A stretch of 64,000 nucleotides of DNA from an uncultured Cellvibrio sp. (GCA_946480695.1 CAMLKG010000001.1:1-64000), one strand, 5' to 3'. Positions 27,825-36,853 are shown, counted from the stretch's first letter. Numbers and translations: made by a program. The notes: generated by a model not told the origin, from the sequence alone.

Positions 27825-30440
27825 TTATTTTAAAGAGGCTTCGCGCTCGCTATAACCCAACATGGCTTTATCGAGCAAATTACTGATACGTTGGCTTAGG
27901 GTACCGAAACCGCGCAATTGCACTTCAAAGAAAATGCCGCGGTCATAATCATCACTGTTGACGGTGGCGAGGAAATTCGGGCTGAAATCAAAATCCAGCC
28001 ATTGGCGAGCCAGGACTCGCACCCGGTAGCAACAATCGGTGTATTCGAGCCCGGCGAAGGTGTCGAGTTCCGCGCTGTAGTTAAAATCATAATTGGTACG
28101 CGCAATCACCGCCCATTGGCTATTAAGCGGCCAGAGCGCCGTGACATCAAGCTGGTTCAGGGTCGCTCCAATCTGTGGATTGGGATCAAGCGGACTCAAG
28201 GTAACAGGGTCACGCGTGTAGCGATATCCCACATTTAATATCCGGTATTGTTCGTCCATGTAGTGCAGGCTGCTGCTGACCGCCTGGACTTTTTCAAACT
28301 GGTGATCATAAAGCACATCGCTGCTAATACGCAGGTGATCACCCAATTGCGCGCTTGCCTGGCCGGCAATCGCCGAACTGCTGCGCGTGTTTGCATACCC
28401 GTCTTCATTATTGAGGATGGTAATTTCGCGATCCTCAAAATAATTGATCTGGCCGATACTCAAACGCAAGCGTTCGATACCCGAGCCAGCTTCCACAAAA
28501 CGACTGGTTACCCCCAGCGCCAGGTGGTTGGCATCATCAATACGATCACCACCCGAGAACCGCGAATCGCGGAATAATTGCTGGTAGGTAAAGATCAAAT
28601 CGGATGAATCGAAATTGACATTACTGCCATTCGTAGTCAGGTCGTAAAACTTATCCTGGTTCTCATAGTCGCGATACAGGTAAAACGCGCGCGGTTCAAG
28701 GGTCTGGATGAAGTCTTCATCAAACCAGCGCTCGTCACGCTCAAAGTAAAGCCCGGCATCCAATGAGCCTTGCGGGGCAGCCACACCTGGTGTGGTATCG
28801 GCATCGGCGAGCATGTTGGTGGCCTCGAGTTGATAACCGAGGGTTTTCACCCCTACGCCAGGCTTGATAAACCCTGCCGCGTATTCTTTATCCCATGTCA
28901 GGCCGTAATCGGTACGCAGGCGCTCACCGGTGATTAAATCCGCTTTCCTGGCCGCTTGCGCCGGGTTATCGCTGAAGTAGCGGTTCATCGCGAAATGCGT
29001 GTATTCGTTGTCCAGCTCGAGCAGCCAATCATTCAATCGATACTCGCCGTCCACATTGATGCGGGGAAGCTCGCGGTACGGTAGTTGGGTATCGGTAAAC
29101 AGGCGGAACTCTTCAAACTTGCCCGCGAATTGCCAATGCGCGGTGGCATAACTGCCGGAGACACGCTGGCGAATCAGGGCCTGGCGATTTAAATCCACTG
29201 CGCTCCTGTCAATATCACGCAAATAATCGGTATCGCTGACATCGGTATAATCGATGAGCGTAGACCAGGGCTGGTTGCGTCCACCCACCTGGCTCAAGTT
29301 GTATTGCCAGCGATCCTTGCCTTTGTAGGGATATGCATCCGCTTCAGCGATTTCCTCTTTTTCAATCTGCCGCTGTAAGCGCTCGCTGAACCCACCGCGA
29401 TCATTATTCAAAAAACTCGTGTCAAGCTTGGTATCAAAGTAGCTCGACATGTGGCGCAATTCGGTGGCAAGGATATTCCCGTGGTCCGAGAGATAACGCC
29501 AGGTGAATGTCGCGTCGTAATTGGGTGCGATATTCCAATAGAAAGGTACGGTGAATTCGCCAATACCATCGTCTTCGTCCAATCCCACCGACGGAAAGAG
29601 GAAACCGGTGAGTCGATCCGGTCCAATCGGGAAGCGGAAGTAAGGCGCATAGGCAACGGGAATATCCTTGATTTCCAGGCGCATATGCGTGGCGGTGCCG
29701 TAATGTTTATCGTTGTGCAGGGTGATGTTCGAACCTTTGATTAACCAGGTGTTGTCACCCGGCTCGCAACTGGTGAATGTCCCCTGGTCCAGGCTGATAA
29801 TCTGGTCACCGAATTTTTCAAGCTTTTCCGCGCGGCCACGCACCCGTGTTTCATAAAGCACGAAGCGCGCCTGTTCCAGCTCGGCATTGCCGGTATTGGT
29901 GTCCACATAAGCGCGTTCCGCCCGCAATAACACGCCCGGTTCGCGCACCTGGATGTTGCCTTTCAATTCCGCTTCGCGGGTTGTTTTATCGAAGGTGAAC
30001 GTATCGGCGCGGAAGGAGCGACGGCCCTGGGTCAGTCGCACATCGCTGTGCATGATGAATTTGGTTTGTTTTTCGGATTCTGAATAATCGGCCGTACCAA
30101 AAATACTCGCCTTTTCGGGATCCAGGTTAGATTCGGCATCATCGCGCGGCGGCGCTATATAGGCCCCGCAGCAGGCGGTAGGCACTAACTTTTTCTGTTC
30201 TTCGGTCAATTCTTCCATGGGAATCCAATCCAATTCACGCAACGCATCATTGGGGTCGGCGTTTACGCTGGAGGAGCTGGAAGTTGGCGAAATATTATCC
30301 GCCCATAGGTTTGCCGCAGGCAAAAGCAACAAACCTGCACATTGGGCCGCTATATATAAGGCCAGGCGGGAGGGAATAAATGAAAAATGTCGGTGCTGTC
30401 TGGATTGATTCTGGGTTGGAGCCATTAACCGCGGTCTCAT
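27825..30440 (-). CDS. lptD: LPS-assembly outer-membrane protein LptD
   Basis: Large beta-barrel that inserts lipopolysaccharide into the outer leaflet, working with LptE. N-terminal signal, a jellyroll LptA/OstA-like domain (about 125-260, with DTFTFDKTTREAELKGNI), and a barrel of about 550 residues. CCGAY near residue 90 and an adjacent CC pair late in the barrel (TDCCYRV) match the conserved disulfide-forming cysteines. 871 residues; a second ATG at 30425 is possible. Divergent from amgK. Confidence 0.96.
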   Translation of the reverse strand: MRPRLMAPTQNQSRQHRHFSFIPSRLALYIAAQCAGLLLLPAANLWADNISPTSSSSSVNADPNDALRELDWIPMEELTEEQKKLVPTACCGAYIAPPRDDAESNLDPEKASIFGTADYSESEKQTKFIMHSDVRLTQGRRSFRADTFTFDKTTREAELKGNIQVREPGVLLRAERAYVDTNTGNAELEQARFVLYETRVRGRAEKLEKFGDQIISLDQGTFTSCEPGDNTWLIKGSNITLHNDKHYGTATHMRLEIKDIPVAYAPYFRFPIGPDRLTGFLFPSVGLDEDDGIGEFTVPFYWNIAPNYDATFTWRYLSDHGNILATELRHMSSYFDTKLDTSFLNNDRGGFSERLQRQIEKEEIAEADAYPYKGKDRWQYNLSQVGGRNQPWSTLIDYTDVSDTDYLRDIDRSAVDLNRQALIRQRVSGSYATAHWQFAGKFEEFRLFTDTQLPYRELPRINVDGEYRLNDWLLELDNEYTHFAMNRYFSDNPAQAARKADLITGERLRTDYGLTWDKEYAAGFIKPGVGVKTLGYQLEATNMLADADTTPGVAAPQGSLDAGLYFERDERWFDEDFIQTLEPRAFYLYRDYENQDKFYDLTTNGSNVNFDSSDLIFTYQQLFRDSRFSGGDRIDDANHLALGVTSRFVEAGSGIERLRLSIGQINYFEDREITILNNEDGYANTRSSSAIAGQASAQLGDHLRISSDVLYDHQFEKVQAVSSSLHYMDEQYRILNVGYRYTRDPVTLSPLDPNPQIGATLNQLDVTALWPLNSQWAVIARTNYDFNYSAELDTFAGLEYTDCCYRVRVLARQWLDFDFSPNFLATVNSDDYDRGIFFEVQLRGFGTLSQRISNLLDKAMLGYSEREASLK

Positions 30441-30667
30441 ACTGGCGGGCGATAACGCACATTGCCATCAATTGTTTTGTTCGCTGTAATTGAGTCAACA
30501 GGCGTCTGAAAAAGTTGCCGCCGAAAAAATTCCTGCGATTCTACTGGAATCCGTCTGCACAGGGAATGAATCCTGCAAAAGCAATGCGCTGGGGGAAAAG
30601 CCACAGCTAAGGTAGAATCCGCCACCCTTCATCTTTTACTTCTCAATTGAGGTAACCGGGCCAAAGA

Positions 30668-31720
30668 ATGACCAAGAAAACGTCTATAGATTCTCGACAG
30701 TTAGCCCTTACCAACTGGGTAACGCTTAACACTCCTGATAGCTGGCATCCCATACATTTACACAGCCTGGGTAGTGATGCAGGGTTTCGCCGTTATTTCC
30801 GCTTCCAGCACCCCTCCCACTGGCTTGCTGTGGATGCACCGCCCGCAACCGAAGATAGCCAACAATTCGTGACCATAGCCAACCTCATCCGAACCCTGGG
30901 CGTACACAGCCCAAAGATTTTAGCGGCGGCGCCCGCAAAGGGTTTCTTGTTGGTAGAAGATATGGGTGATCGTTTGTTGTTTCGCACCGCCAACCGCAGC
31001 AATGCAGACCAGCTCTATAAATTGGCGATAGATACGTTATTGCAATTGCAAGGATGTGCCGATCATCCGTCCCTCATTCCACGTTATGACCGATCACTGC
31101 TACGCCGCGAGCTGGAAATTTTCAGCGAATGGTTTGTAACCAAATTGCTTGGCCATGAACCCGGCGCGCGGGAACAACAACTACTTGACCGGATGTTTAC
31201 CCAACTGGAAGGCAACGCCCTCGCACAACCCCAGGGATTTGTGCACCGCGACTATCATTCACGCAACCTCATACTGCGTGGCGACAACCAACTTGGCGTC
31301 ATCGATTTCCAGGGCGCCTTGTGGGGTGGAATCACCTATGACCTGGTTTCCCTGTTGCGCGATTGCTACCTGCGCTGGCCGGAAGAAAAGGTCCTCGAAT
31401 GGGCGCGTTATTACCACCGGCGCGCTATGGATTTGGCGCGTATACCATCAGTCAGCGAGACTGAGTTCATGCGTTGGTTCGATTGGCTGGGATTGCAACG
31501 CCATATCAAGGTGCTGGGAATTTTTGCGCGTTTGCAATTGCGTGATAGCAAACCCGGTTATTTATCGGACTTGCCGTTAGTGATTCGCTATACGCTGGAA
31601 GTTGCCGCCCGTTATCCAGAGCTGGAACCTTTTGCTGACTGGTTTGCACAGCAACTTTTACCGCTGGCGCAACAACAGGACTGGTATAACGATTATCGCA
31701 GTGCGGGGAATTGCCCATGA
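30668..31720 (+). CDS. amgK: N-acetylmuramate/N-acetylglucosamine kinase AmgK
   Basis: Aminoglycoside-phosphotransferase-fold kinase; AmgK phosphorylates MurNAc at the anomeric position for cell-wall recycling. The kinase motifs VHRDYHSRNLI (catalytic Asp) and IDFQGALWG (metal Asp) are intact. It overlaps murU by four bases (ATGA), the arrangement that distinguishes AmgK from other APH proteins. It sits divergently beside lptD, as in pseudomonads. Confidence 0.93.
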   Translation: MTKKTSIDSRQLALTNWVTLNTPDSWHPIHLHSLGSDAGFRRYFRFQHPSHWLAVDAPPATEDSQQFVTIANLIRTLGVHSPKILAAAPAKGFLLVEDMGDRLLFRTANRSNADQLYKLAIDTLLQLQGCADHPSLIPRYDRSLLRRELEIFSEWFVTKLLGHEPGAREQQLLDRMFTQLEGNALAQPQGFVHRDYHSRNLILRGDNQLGVIDFQGALWGGITYDLVSLLRDCYLRWPEEKVLEWARYYHRRAMDLARIPSVSETEFMRWFDWLGLQRHIKVLGIFARLQLRDSKPGYLSDLPLVIRYTLEVAARYPELEPFADWFAQQLLPLAQQQDWYNDYRSAGNCP

Positions 31721-32415
31721 AAGCAATGATCCTGGCTGCCGGCCTGGGCAATCGTATGCGCCCGTTGACCGATAACACCCCCAAGCCCCTACTGTGCGCG
31801 GCCGGTAAACCGCTAATTGAGTATCATCTGGAGAACCTGCAGCGCGCGGGCGTGCGCGAAGTCGTTATCAACCTCGCTTACCTCGGGGAAAAAATCCGCG
31901 CGCACCTCGGCGACGGCATGCGTTGGAATTTGCAAATCCGGTATTCACAGGAGCACGAACCCCTGGAAACAGGCGGCGCCATTTTGCGCGCACTGGACTT
32001 GCTCGGCGAGGACACTTTTTTATTAATCAATGGCGACGTGTGGTGTGACATTGAATTTAGCGAGCTGACAGCGACCAGGTTAAAACCCTTGCAACAAGGC
32101 CATTTATTGTTGGTGCCTAACCCCGGGTTTCATCCGCGCGGGGATTTTGCGTTGGACGGTTCAGGTTTGCTGCTTGATGATCCCGAAAAAAATCACCCCC
32201 AGCGCTTCACTTTTGCAGGCATCAGCCTATTAAAGCCGGAACTTGTTTCTACTTATCCGAATAAACGCGAAAAATTTCCATTGGTAGAAGCATTTCGACA
32301 CGCCATTACGCAGCATAAATTAAGCGGACAAATATTTAACGGACACTGGAGTGACGTAGGCACCCCCGAACGCCTGGATGATCTCGACAACCATCTTGCC
32401 AGGCAGGGGCTTTAG
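31717..32415 (+). CDS. murU: N-acetylmuramate-1-phosphate uridylyltransferase MurU
   Basis: Makes UDP-MurNAc from MurNAc-1-phosphate and UTP, bypassing de novo synthesis and the fosfomycin target MurA. Nucleotidyltransferase signature AAGLGNRMRPLTDNTPKPLL at the N terminus and the LINGDVWCDI metal site are present. ATG at 31717 overlaps the amgK stop. 232 residues. Confidence 0.94.
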   Translation: MKAMILAAGLGNRMRPLTDNTPKPLLCAAGKPLIEYHLENLQRAGVREVVINLAYLGEKIRAHLGDGMRWNLQIRYSQEHEPLETGGAILRALDLLGEDTFLLINGDVWCDIEFSELTATRLKPLQQGHLLLVPNPGFHPRGDFALDGSGLLLDDPEKNHPQRFTFAGISLLKPELVSTYPNKREKFPLVEAFRHAITQHKLSGQIFNGHWSDVGTPERLDDLDNHLARQGL

Positions 32416-32451
32416 CCCCCTCCTGCACCGGTTGATTTTTATCAAACACGG

Positions 32452-33132
32452 TTAATTCATCGCCAACAATTGGCTATTTCCAAGGCCGTCAACCTGCAAT
32501 ACCAACTGGATGTCATTGTCCGCTGCATTCACCATCTCACCGTTTAATAGCAGTTCGGTTTTGATCGGATAAATACCTTGGGGCAATCCCTCCGGCAGGG
32601 TGAAGGAAAATTCATTTTTGTAACGTCCACCGGTTTTGGTTTTCTCATTAACTGGCTTGGCGAAATTTTTTAATTCCTTGGTGTTATCTTCGTTATCGTA
32701 AATAACGATACGTTCTTCAATGAGCGCTGTTTTTCGCTGCGTACCCGGCACTACCACTATGTCTGACTGGATAACGACCTCTTGTCCCGGTGCCACCACA
32801 TTACCGGGTAATGTTTTGGTCTGGTATTCGGTTGCAATGGGCTCCGCCGGCAAATTCCGGTTTTGGGTTTTATATTCCGCAGCCACTTGCTCTTCCCTGG
32901 CAATGCGCTCTGAACGATGCTTGATAATCATTTTGGTGATTAACGTCACCGCGACCGCAACAGCCGCCACCCGGGCAGCCGCTTTTAACCGCTCCCGGTT
33001 TTTACACCCCTGATCATTGCTTCTGCATTTATACGAACGGTCAATATTATCCTTGAGATCTTTCAAGCTGAACGCATTCACCGGCAACACCAGTGCACAA
33101 CAAATAAGTGCAATCAAAAACTTGCTTTTCAT
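32452..33132 (-). CDS. Secreted or membrane-anchored protein of unknown function, downstream of a Ser/Thr kinase
   Basis: 226 residues, not recognised. A signal peptide ends near residue 20 (VNAFS). A Cys pair (YKCRSNDQGC, near 35-43) is followed by a hydrophobic helix at about 54-70, a charged linker, and a C-terminal beta-rich domain from about 110 (KTLPGNVVAPGQEVVIQ onward). AAGGAG precedes the ATG. It starts 19 bases after the kinase gene, so the two are almost certainly cotranscribed. A substrate, ligand or effector of the kinase is possible by context only. Confidence 0.7.
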   Translation of the reverse strand: MKSKFLIALICCALVLPVNAFSLKDLKDNIDRSYKCRSNDQGCKNRERLKAAARVAAVAVAVTLITKMIIKHRSERIAREEQVAAEYKTQNRNLPAEPIATEYQTKTLPGNVVAPGQEVVIQSDIVVVPGTQRKTALIEERIVIYDNEDNTKELKNFAKPVNEKTKTGGRYKNEFSFTLPEGLPQGIYPIKTELLLNGEMVNAADNDIQLVLQVDGLGNSQLLAMN

Positions 33133-33151
33133 TTTTCCGCTCCTTCAATGT

Positions 33152-34975
33152 TTACCTGATAGTAAAACCCGTTTCTTTAAGCTTGCGCTGGGTTTCCAGC
33201 GCGCGACTTTTTAATGTCGATGCTGGCTTGTAACTGGCATCCAGTTCCAAGACCGATTCTGCCTTGGCAATTGCGCACGAATAATTCTTTTTATCCATGC
33301 ATGCGGTGGCATCCCCCATCAACCGGTTAATCTTTTGCGTTAAATCTTTTGACTGTTCCTGCGCAAGCGCTGCTGCCTGTTTAATTTCAATCGCTTGGGC
33401 ATTTGCAACATCCAATTCCAATACCGCATTAGCATTGTTAATCGCACAGGAGAAATCTTTACCATCCAGGCATTCGCGCGCGCTTGCCAGGGCGGTCCCA
33501 ACCGCTTGTTCTTTTTGCGCCGCCGATTGCGCCTGCTGCGCGCGCGCCACACTCAAGGCCTCGTGGAAACTGACAACGAGCGAATTATGCGGGCCGATTG
33601 CCTCCGCCTTTTGCAAAAATAACGCGGCGCAATCCAAATCCTGGTGCTGGAGGCAGGTCTGTGCCTCGGTGATCAACTCGCGAATTTTTTCTTCGCTTAC
33701 ACGCTGTGCTTTTGCAGTTTGGGCGGCCGCCAATAATTGGGTCGCAACACCACTAGCGGGATCAAGGTTAGCCGCCACCAAGCTATGCTCAATGGCGCAA
33801 TCAAAATCCTGCGAAGCAAAACAGGCCTGGGCCGCCGATATTTTTTCTGCAATAGTTATTTGCACTTGTTGTTCCGCCTGGTGCTGGCTGTAAGCAAACC
33901 AACCGCTTCCGACGAGGGATACCAATGCAAAACCCAACGCAGCTGTCAGCAGCAATGGATTACGCCTGGGAAATAATTCGTCGGCAAATTCCGTTATGTT
34001 CGCATAACGCTCCGGCTTTACCAGCGCCAATCCACGGCTCAAAGCCTTCCATTCGCGCGCGGTTAATGAATCCAGTCGCTTGGGCTGGAGCTTCTGCTCA
34101 AGCGCCTGCAATGCTGAACGGTTATTGTAAGGATGGCGTCCGGCGAGCATTTCATAAACAACACAGGCCAAGGCATAAACATCATCAGTAAACCCGAGCG
34201 GCTCATCCTTTACCATTTCCACTGTGGCGTAAGCGGGGGTCAAGGCACCTAATTGGCCGGCATCAAATTTATGCTTTTGCGCTTCACGCGTAGCGGCGCG
34301 CGCAATACCGAAATCCAGTACTTTCGCAGTGCCATCGCGGTTGACAAAGATGTTACCGGGCTTGAAATCCGCATGAATTAGCTGCCGCTGGTGGGCATAC
34401 GCCAGGGCCGAACATAAATCGCGGGTAATTTTCCATACTTGTTCTTTCGGCAACCCCTGGTTGCGATGGGCGCTGATTAATTGATCCAGGGGCTGGCCAT
34501 CCAATAGCTCCATGGTCATATAAAGCGTATCCCCGTCGCGATCGAAGTCGTGGACCGTTACGATATTCGGATGTGCAAGAGTGTGGGATTTCGCCGTTTC
34601 TTGCTGCAGGGTAACAAAGGCGTCGGGGTGATCTTTAAAATCCTGGTTCAATACTTTAATCGCAATGTAGGGATTCGGGTCCTCCGCCTCAACCTTGCGC
34701 AGGTCTTTGGCTTTATAGACCGTCCCCATCCCTCCATGGCCAAGCACATCCTCAAGCAAAAAGCGTTTCTTTAATAGCAAGCCCTTGCCAGTCTGCGACT
34801 GCTTAACCAACTCGCGAGCCCTGGCAAAACCAGCCGATTGACTATGCGAAGCCGTGTATTGGGTCAGGGCAGGCTCGCCGGACGGTACCGCCGGAGCAAT
34901 GCGAGTCTTATCATCCTCGGCCACCACGGATTCGCTGCGCAGCCGGGTATGGTCAGAATTGTCAGAATCGGTCAT
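33152..34975 (-). CDS. Transmembrane Ser/Thr protein kinase with Cys-paired TPR-like sensor repeats
   Basis: 607 residues. The Hanks-type kinase domain is at about 70-335: glycine loop GHGGMG (79-84), Lys107, catalytic loop HADFKPGN (Asp203; the usual Arg is Ala) and DFG at 221-223. One membrane helix (about 340-361) puts the C terminus in the periplasm. There, four TPR-like repeats each carry C-x7-C: 385/393, 441/449, 502/510 and 559/567. AGGGGA precedes the ATG. The signal and substrates are unknown. The downstream secreted protein is a likely partner. Confidence 0.92.
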   Translation of the reverse strand: MTDSDNSDHTRLRSESVVAEDDKTRIAPAVPSGEPALTQYTASHSQSAGFARARELVKQSQTGKGLLLKKRFLLEDVLGHGGMGTVYKAKDLRKVEAEDPNPYIAIKVLNQDFKDHPDAFVTLQQETAKSHTLAHPNIVTVHDFDRDGDTLYMTMELLDGQPLDQLISAHRNQGLPKEQVWKITRDLCSALAYAHQRQLIHADFKPGNIFVNRDGTAKVLDFGIARAATREAQKHKFDAGQLGALTPAYATVEMVKDEPLGFTDDVYALACVVYEMLAGRHPYNNRSALQALEQKLQPKRLDSLTAREWKALSRGLALVKPERYANITEFADELFPRRNPLLLTAALGFALVSLVGSGWFAYSQHQAEQQVQITIAEKISAAQACFASQDFDCAIEHSLVAANLDPASGVATQLLAAAQTAKAQRVSEEKIRELITEAQTCLQHQDLDCAALFLQKAEAIGPHNSLVVSFHEALSVARAQQAQSAAQKEQAVGTALASARECLDGKDFSCAINNANAVLELDVANAQAIEIKQAAALAQEQSKDLTQKINRLMGDATACMDKKNYSCAIAKAESVLELDASYKPASTLKSRALETQRKLKETGFTIR

Positions 34976-35212
34976 GGATATCCCCTGAGTGTTTGGGCCT
35001 GGCTCATCAAGCAGATCTTACCATGGCACCCTTTCCTTTTTCGTGCCACATCACACCTGTGTCAACACAATAATGACCTTGATTTGTCCTTGTCAAAGCG
35101 ATAGGCACACAGACATCGCTACCTGGCCCCACCGCTTCGCCAGCGAGCTTTAGGCGCATAAACAGGAGTATCGGCGCCCCCACTAACCTCCCGGATTAAA
35201 GCGTTTCTTCGG

Positions 35213-35240
35213 TTGACAAACTGTTCTAACACGGCATAAT
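35213..35240 (+). promoter_or_regulatory. Sigma70 promoter of rpsT
   Basis: A consensus TTGACA (35213-35218) and CATAAT (35235-35240) are separated by 16 bases, about 65 bases before the rpsT start. The rest of the 331-base gap (34976-35306) between the kinase and rpsT holds no gene that I can support. Confidence 0.8.
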
Positions 35241-35306
35241 GTCGCGTCCTTGAATCCAGACCCTTTTTAGTCAGTTTTTCCAGAATTTATTTATAGGAGC
35301 ACTAAG

Positions 35307-35573
35307 GTGGCAAATACACCCCAAGCCAAAAAACGCGCGCGTCAAAATGAAAAAGCTCGCAAGCACAACGCAAGCATGCGCTCCATGGGGCGTACTTACC
35401 TCAAGAAAGTGTTGGCTGCTGTAGCTACTGGCGATAAAGCGGCTGCGCAAGCTGCTTATGTATCAGCGGTTGCCGTAATTGATCGTATCGCTGACAAAGG
35501 CCTGATCCACAAGAATAAGGCAGCTCGCCACAAGAGCCGTTTGAATGCCAAGCTCAAGGCAATGGCGGCCTAA
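35307..35573 (+). CDS. rpsT: 30S ribosomal protein S20
   Basis: Primary 16S rRNA-binding protein, 88 residues, Lys/Arg/Ala-rich and helical, with the typical [20 protein letters not shown] start. Translation starts at GTG with AGGAG upstream. A weak start codon is usual for this gene (UUG in E. coli), where S20 limits its own translation. Monocistronic, between a strong promoter and a strong terminator. Confidence 0.98.
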   Translation: MANTPQAKKRARQNEKARKHNASMRSMGRTYLKKVLAAVATGDKAAAQAAYVSAVAVIDRIADKGLIHKNKAARHKSRLNAKLKAMAA

Positions 35574-35591
35574 TCGCACAGTATCAAACAT

Positions 35592-35619
35592 AAAAACCGG
35601 CTTAAGCCGGTTTTTTTTT
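35592..35619 (+). terminator. Rho-independent terminator of rpsT
   Basis: AAACCGGCTT and AAGCCGGTTT form a 10-bp self-complementary stem followed by a run of nine T. Located about 20 bases after the rpsT stop. Confidence 0.93.
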
Positions 35620-35774
35620 GCCTCCAATTTACACCACTAGGCCATCCGGGCAACAAACGGATGATAAAACCAGCACTTAGAGTAATTTAAGCTCTATACA
35701 CTGTCACAAAAACAGATTAAATTCGGCAGCACTTTTGGCTGGAAGGTTATTCCAGCGCTATAACAAGAGAGCCG

Positions 35775-35840
35775 GGTTTTGGATGGTCCGTTCCAATATG
35801 GCCGAAAACAGGGAAGCGGTTAGTGAAAGTATCCAAAACC
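35775..35840. repeat. 10-bp inverted repeat in the leader of the MaoP-like gene
   Basis: GGTTTTGGAT (35775-35784) and its exact reverse complement ATCCAAAACC (35831-35840) are 46 bases apart, ending 31 bases before the ATG at 35872. It may fold in the mRNA leader. The surrounding 298-base gap otherwise holds only the rpsT terminator. Confidence 0.5.
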
Positions 35841-35871
35841 TGAAAGCGCATACTAATAATGGAGATACCCT

Positions 35872-36282
35872 ATGTTGCCGCGAGAGCACTATCTGAAACA
35901 AACGTTCCAGGATGCCGTTAACTTCCCCGATGGTTTTGAAAAAGGTGGGTTATCCGACGTACAAGCCAGGCTGATCCGCAAACAGGGAGTTCTGATTAAC
36001 GCCCTGATGATGGACGAAGTCTCCGATCCCACGACAGAAGACCAACATATCCTGAAAGTGATAGCCAATCAAAGTGCGCCCAAAAGCCCGATCGAACAGG
36101 CATGGATTAAATACCTTGCCATAGTTAAAACCCGCCAGGTCTCCGCACCCGCTAAAACTAAAGCCAAACCCAAAGCCAAAGCGGCCGAACCCAAAGAAAA
36201 AGCCGTGGAATCCAAGCCGAAAGCAGCTGCGGTAAAACCCGCGAAAACAACCAAAAAAGCCGCCAAAACCGAGGCGAGTTGA
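35872..36282 (+). CDS. DUF413/MaoP-like protein with Lys/Ala-rich C-terminal tail
   Basis: 136 residues. The first 85 or so match by eye the DUF413 (YifE/MaoP) pattern: F.DAVNFPDGFEKGG, a Leu-rich helix with a Gly, then P...E and EQAWIKY. In E. coli MaoP works with the maoS site in organising the Ori macrodomain. Unlike E. coli MaoP, which ends acidic, this one has a tail of about 45 residues made of Lys, Ala and Pro, resembling histone-H1-like bacterial tails and likely to bind DNA nonspecifically. No maoS-like site was identified. Confidence 0.7.
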   Translation: MLPREHYLKQTFQDAVNFPDGFEKGGLSDVQARLIRKQGVLINALMMDEVSDPTTEDQHILKVIANQSAPKSPIEQAWIKYLAIVKTRQVSAPAKTKAKPKAKAAEPKEKAVESKPKAAAVKPAKTTKKAAKTEAS

Positions 36283-36311
36283 CAAGCTCGCCTGCTTCCT
36301 GAACAATCCGG

Positions 36312-36427
36312 CTACCGAAGGGGAGTAGTTCCCGCTGCGGATGTCGTCATCACGGGCCTTTGGCTCCGGCGCCGCAGGCAAATGCCAGACATTTGTGAAC
36401 GAGACCTTTGTCGCAATGACAAAGGTT
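36312..36427 (+). ncRNA. yybP-ykoY-type (manganese) riboswitch
   Basis: The leader has the two hallmark stretches of this class: GAAGGGGAGTAG near its 5' end (36317-36328) and GAGACCTTTG near its 3' end (36401-36410). Between them is a GC-rich paired region including CGTCATCACGGGC and GGCGCCGCAGGC. The 3' closing strand can alternatively pair in a perfect 9-bp hairpin, ACCTTTGTC/GACAAAGGT (36404-36426), the expected switch between two folds. No T-run follows, so control of translation is more likely than termination. This class senses Mn2+. Here it precedes a zinc-ribbon gene by about 50 bases. Confidence 0.8.
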
Positions 36428-36478
36428 TCGTGTGCCCGGTCGTTGCGTAATATCTCACGCACACATCGGAGACAGAAT

Positions 36479-36841
36479 ATGCATTGCCCCAATCCCGGTT
36501 GTTATGAATCCCCCGAACGCCCTCACCTGCTTATTTCCGAGCGATCCGGTATCGAAATTGATTATTGCCCGAAGTGCCGTGGTGTATGGCTGGATCGTGG
36601 CGAGCTGGACAAATTAATCGAGCGTGCGCAAGAAGATGTGGCGCCCGCGCCGCAACGGGAACCCGAGCGCGCCCCTCACTCCCAGCAGCCCCCGGAACAT
36701 TACAGGACCGAACTGCATTATAAGGAACAACGCCCTTACGATTCTGATCGCCGGCATTATGATGACGACTATAAACGCCATGGGTACGGTCACCATGGCA
36801 AACGTAAAAAATCGTTACTAAGCGAAATTTTTGATTTTTAA
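36479..36841 (+). CDS. zf-TFIIB zinc-ribbon protein
   Basis: 120 residues. The N-terminal zinc ribbon is MHCPNPGC plus GIEIDYCPKCRGVWLDRGELDKLI, with four cysteines, the first pair spaced C-x4-C. The tail is rich in His, Arg, Tyr and Asp (several HH, DDD and RHYDDD-like runs), which could bind metal, and ends in a short hydrophobic LLSEIFDF. The start at 36479 has GGAG upstream; the in-frame extension to 36341 lies inside the riboswitch and is rejected. A role in manganese or metal stress is inferred from the leader. Confidence 0.85.
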   Translation: MHCPNPGCYESPERPHLLISERSGIEIDYCPKCRGVWLDRGELDKLIERAQEDVAPAPQREPERAPHSQQPPEHYRTELHYKEQRPYDSDRRHYDDDYKRHGYGHHGKRKKSLLSEIFDF

Positions 36842-36853
36842 AGTTCGCCCCCT

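Noticed and set aside
33152..33900. Repetitive region of the kinase as a DNA tandem repeat or CRISPR-like array
   Set aside because: The repeats are protein-level TPR-like units with divergent DNA and unequal spacing.
36341..36478. In-frame N-terminal extension of the zinc-ribbon protein
   Set aside because: It lies inside the riboswitch-like leader, has no family similarity, and the ATG at 36479 has a ribosome-binding site and starts the zinc ribbon.
35950..36492. 180-codon minus-strand ORF
   Set aside because: It is the antisense of the Lys/Ala-rich MaoP-like gene and the riboswitch; the Gly/Phe-rich product is an artefact of the repeated codons.
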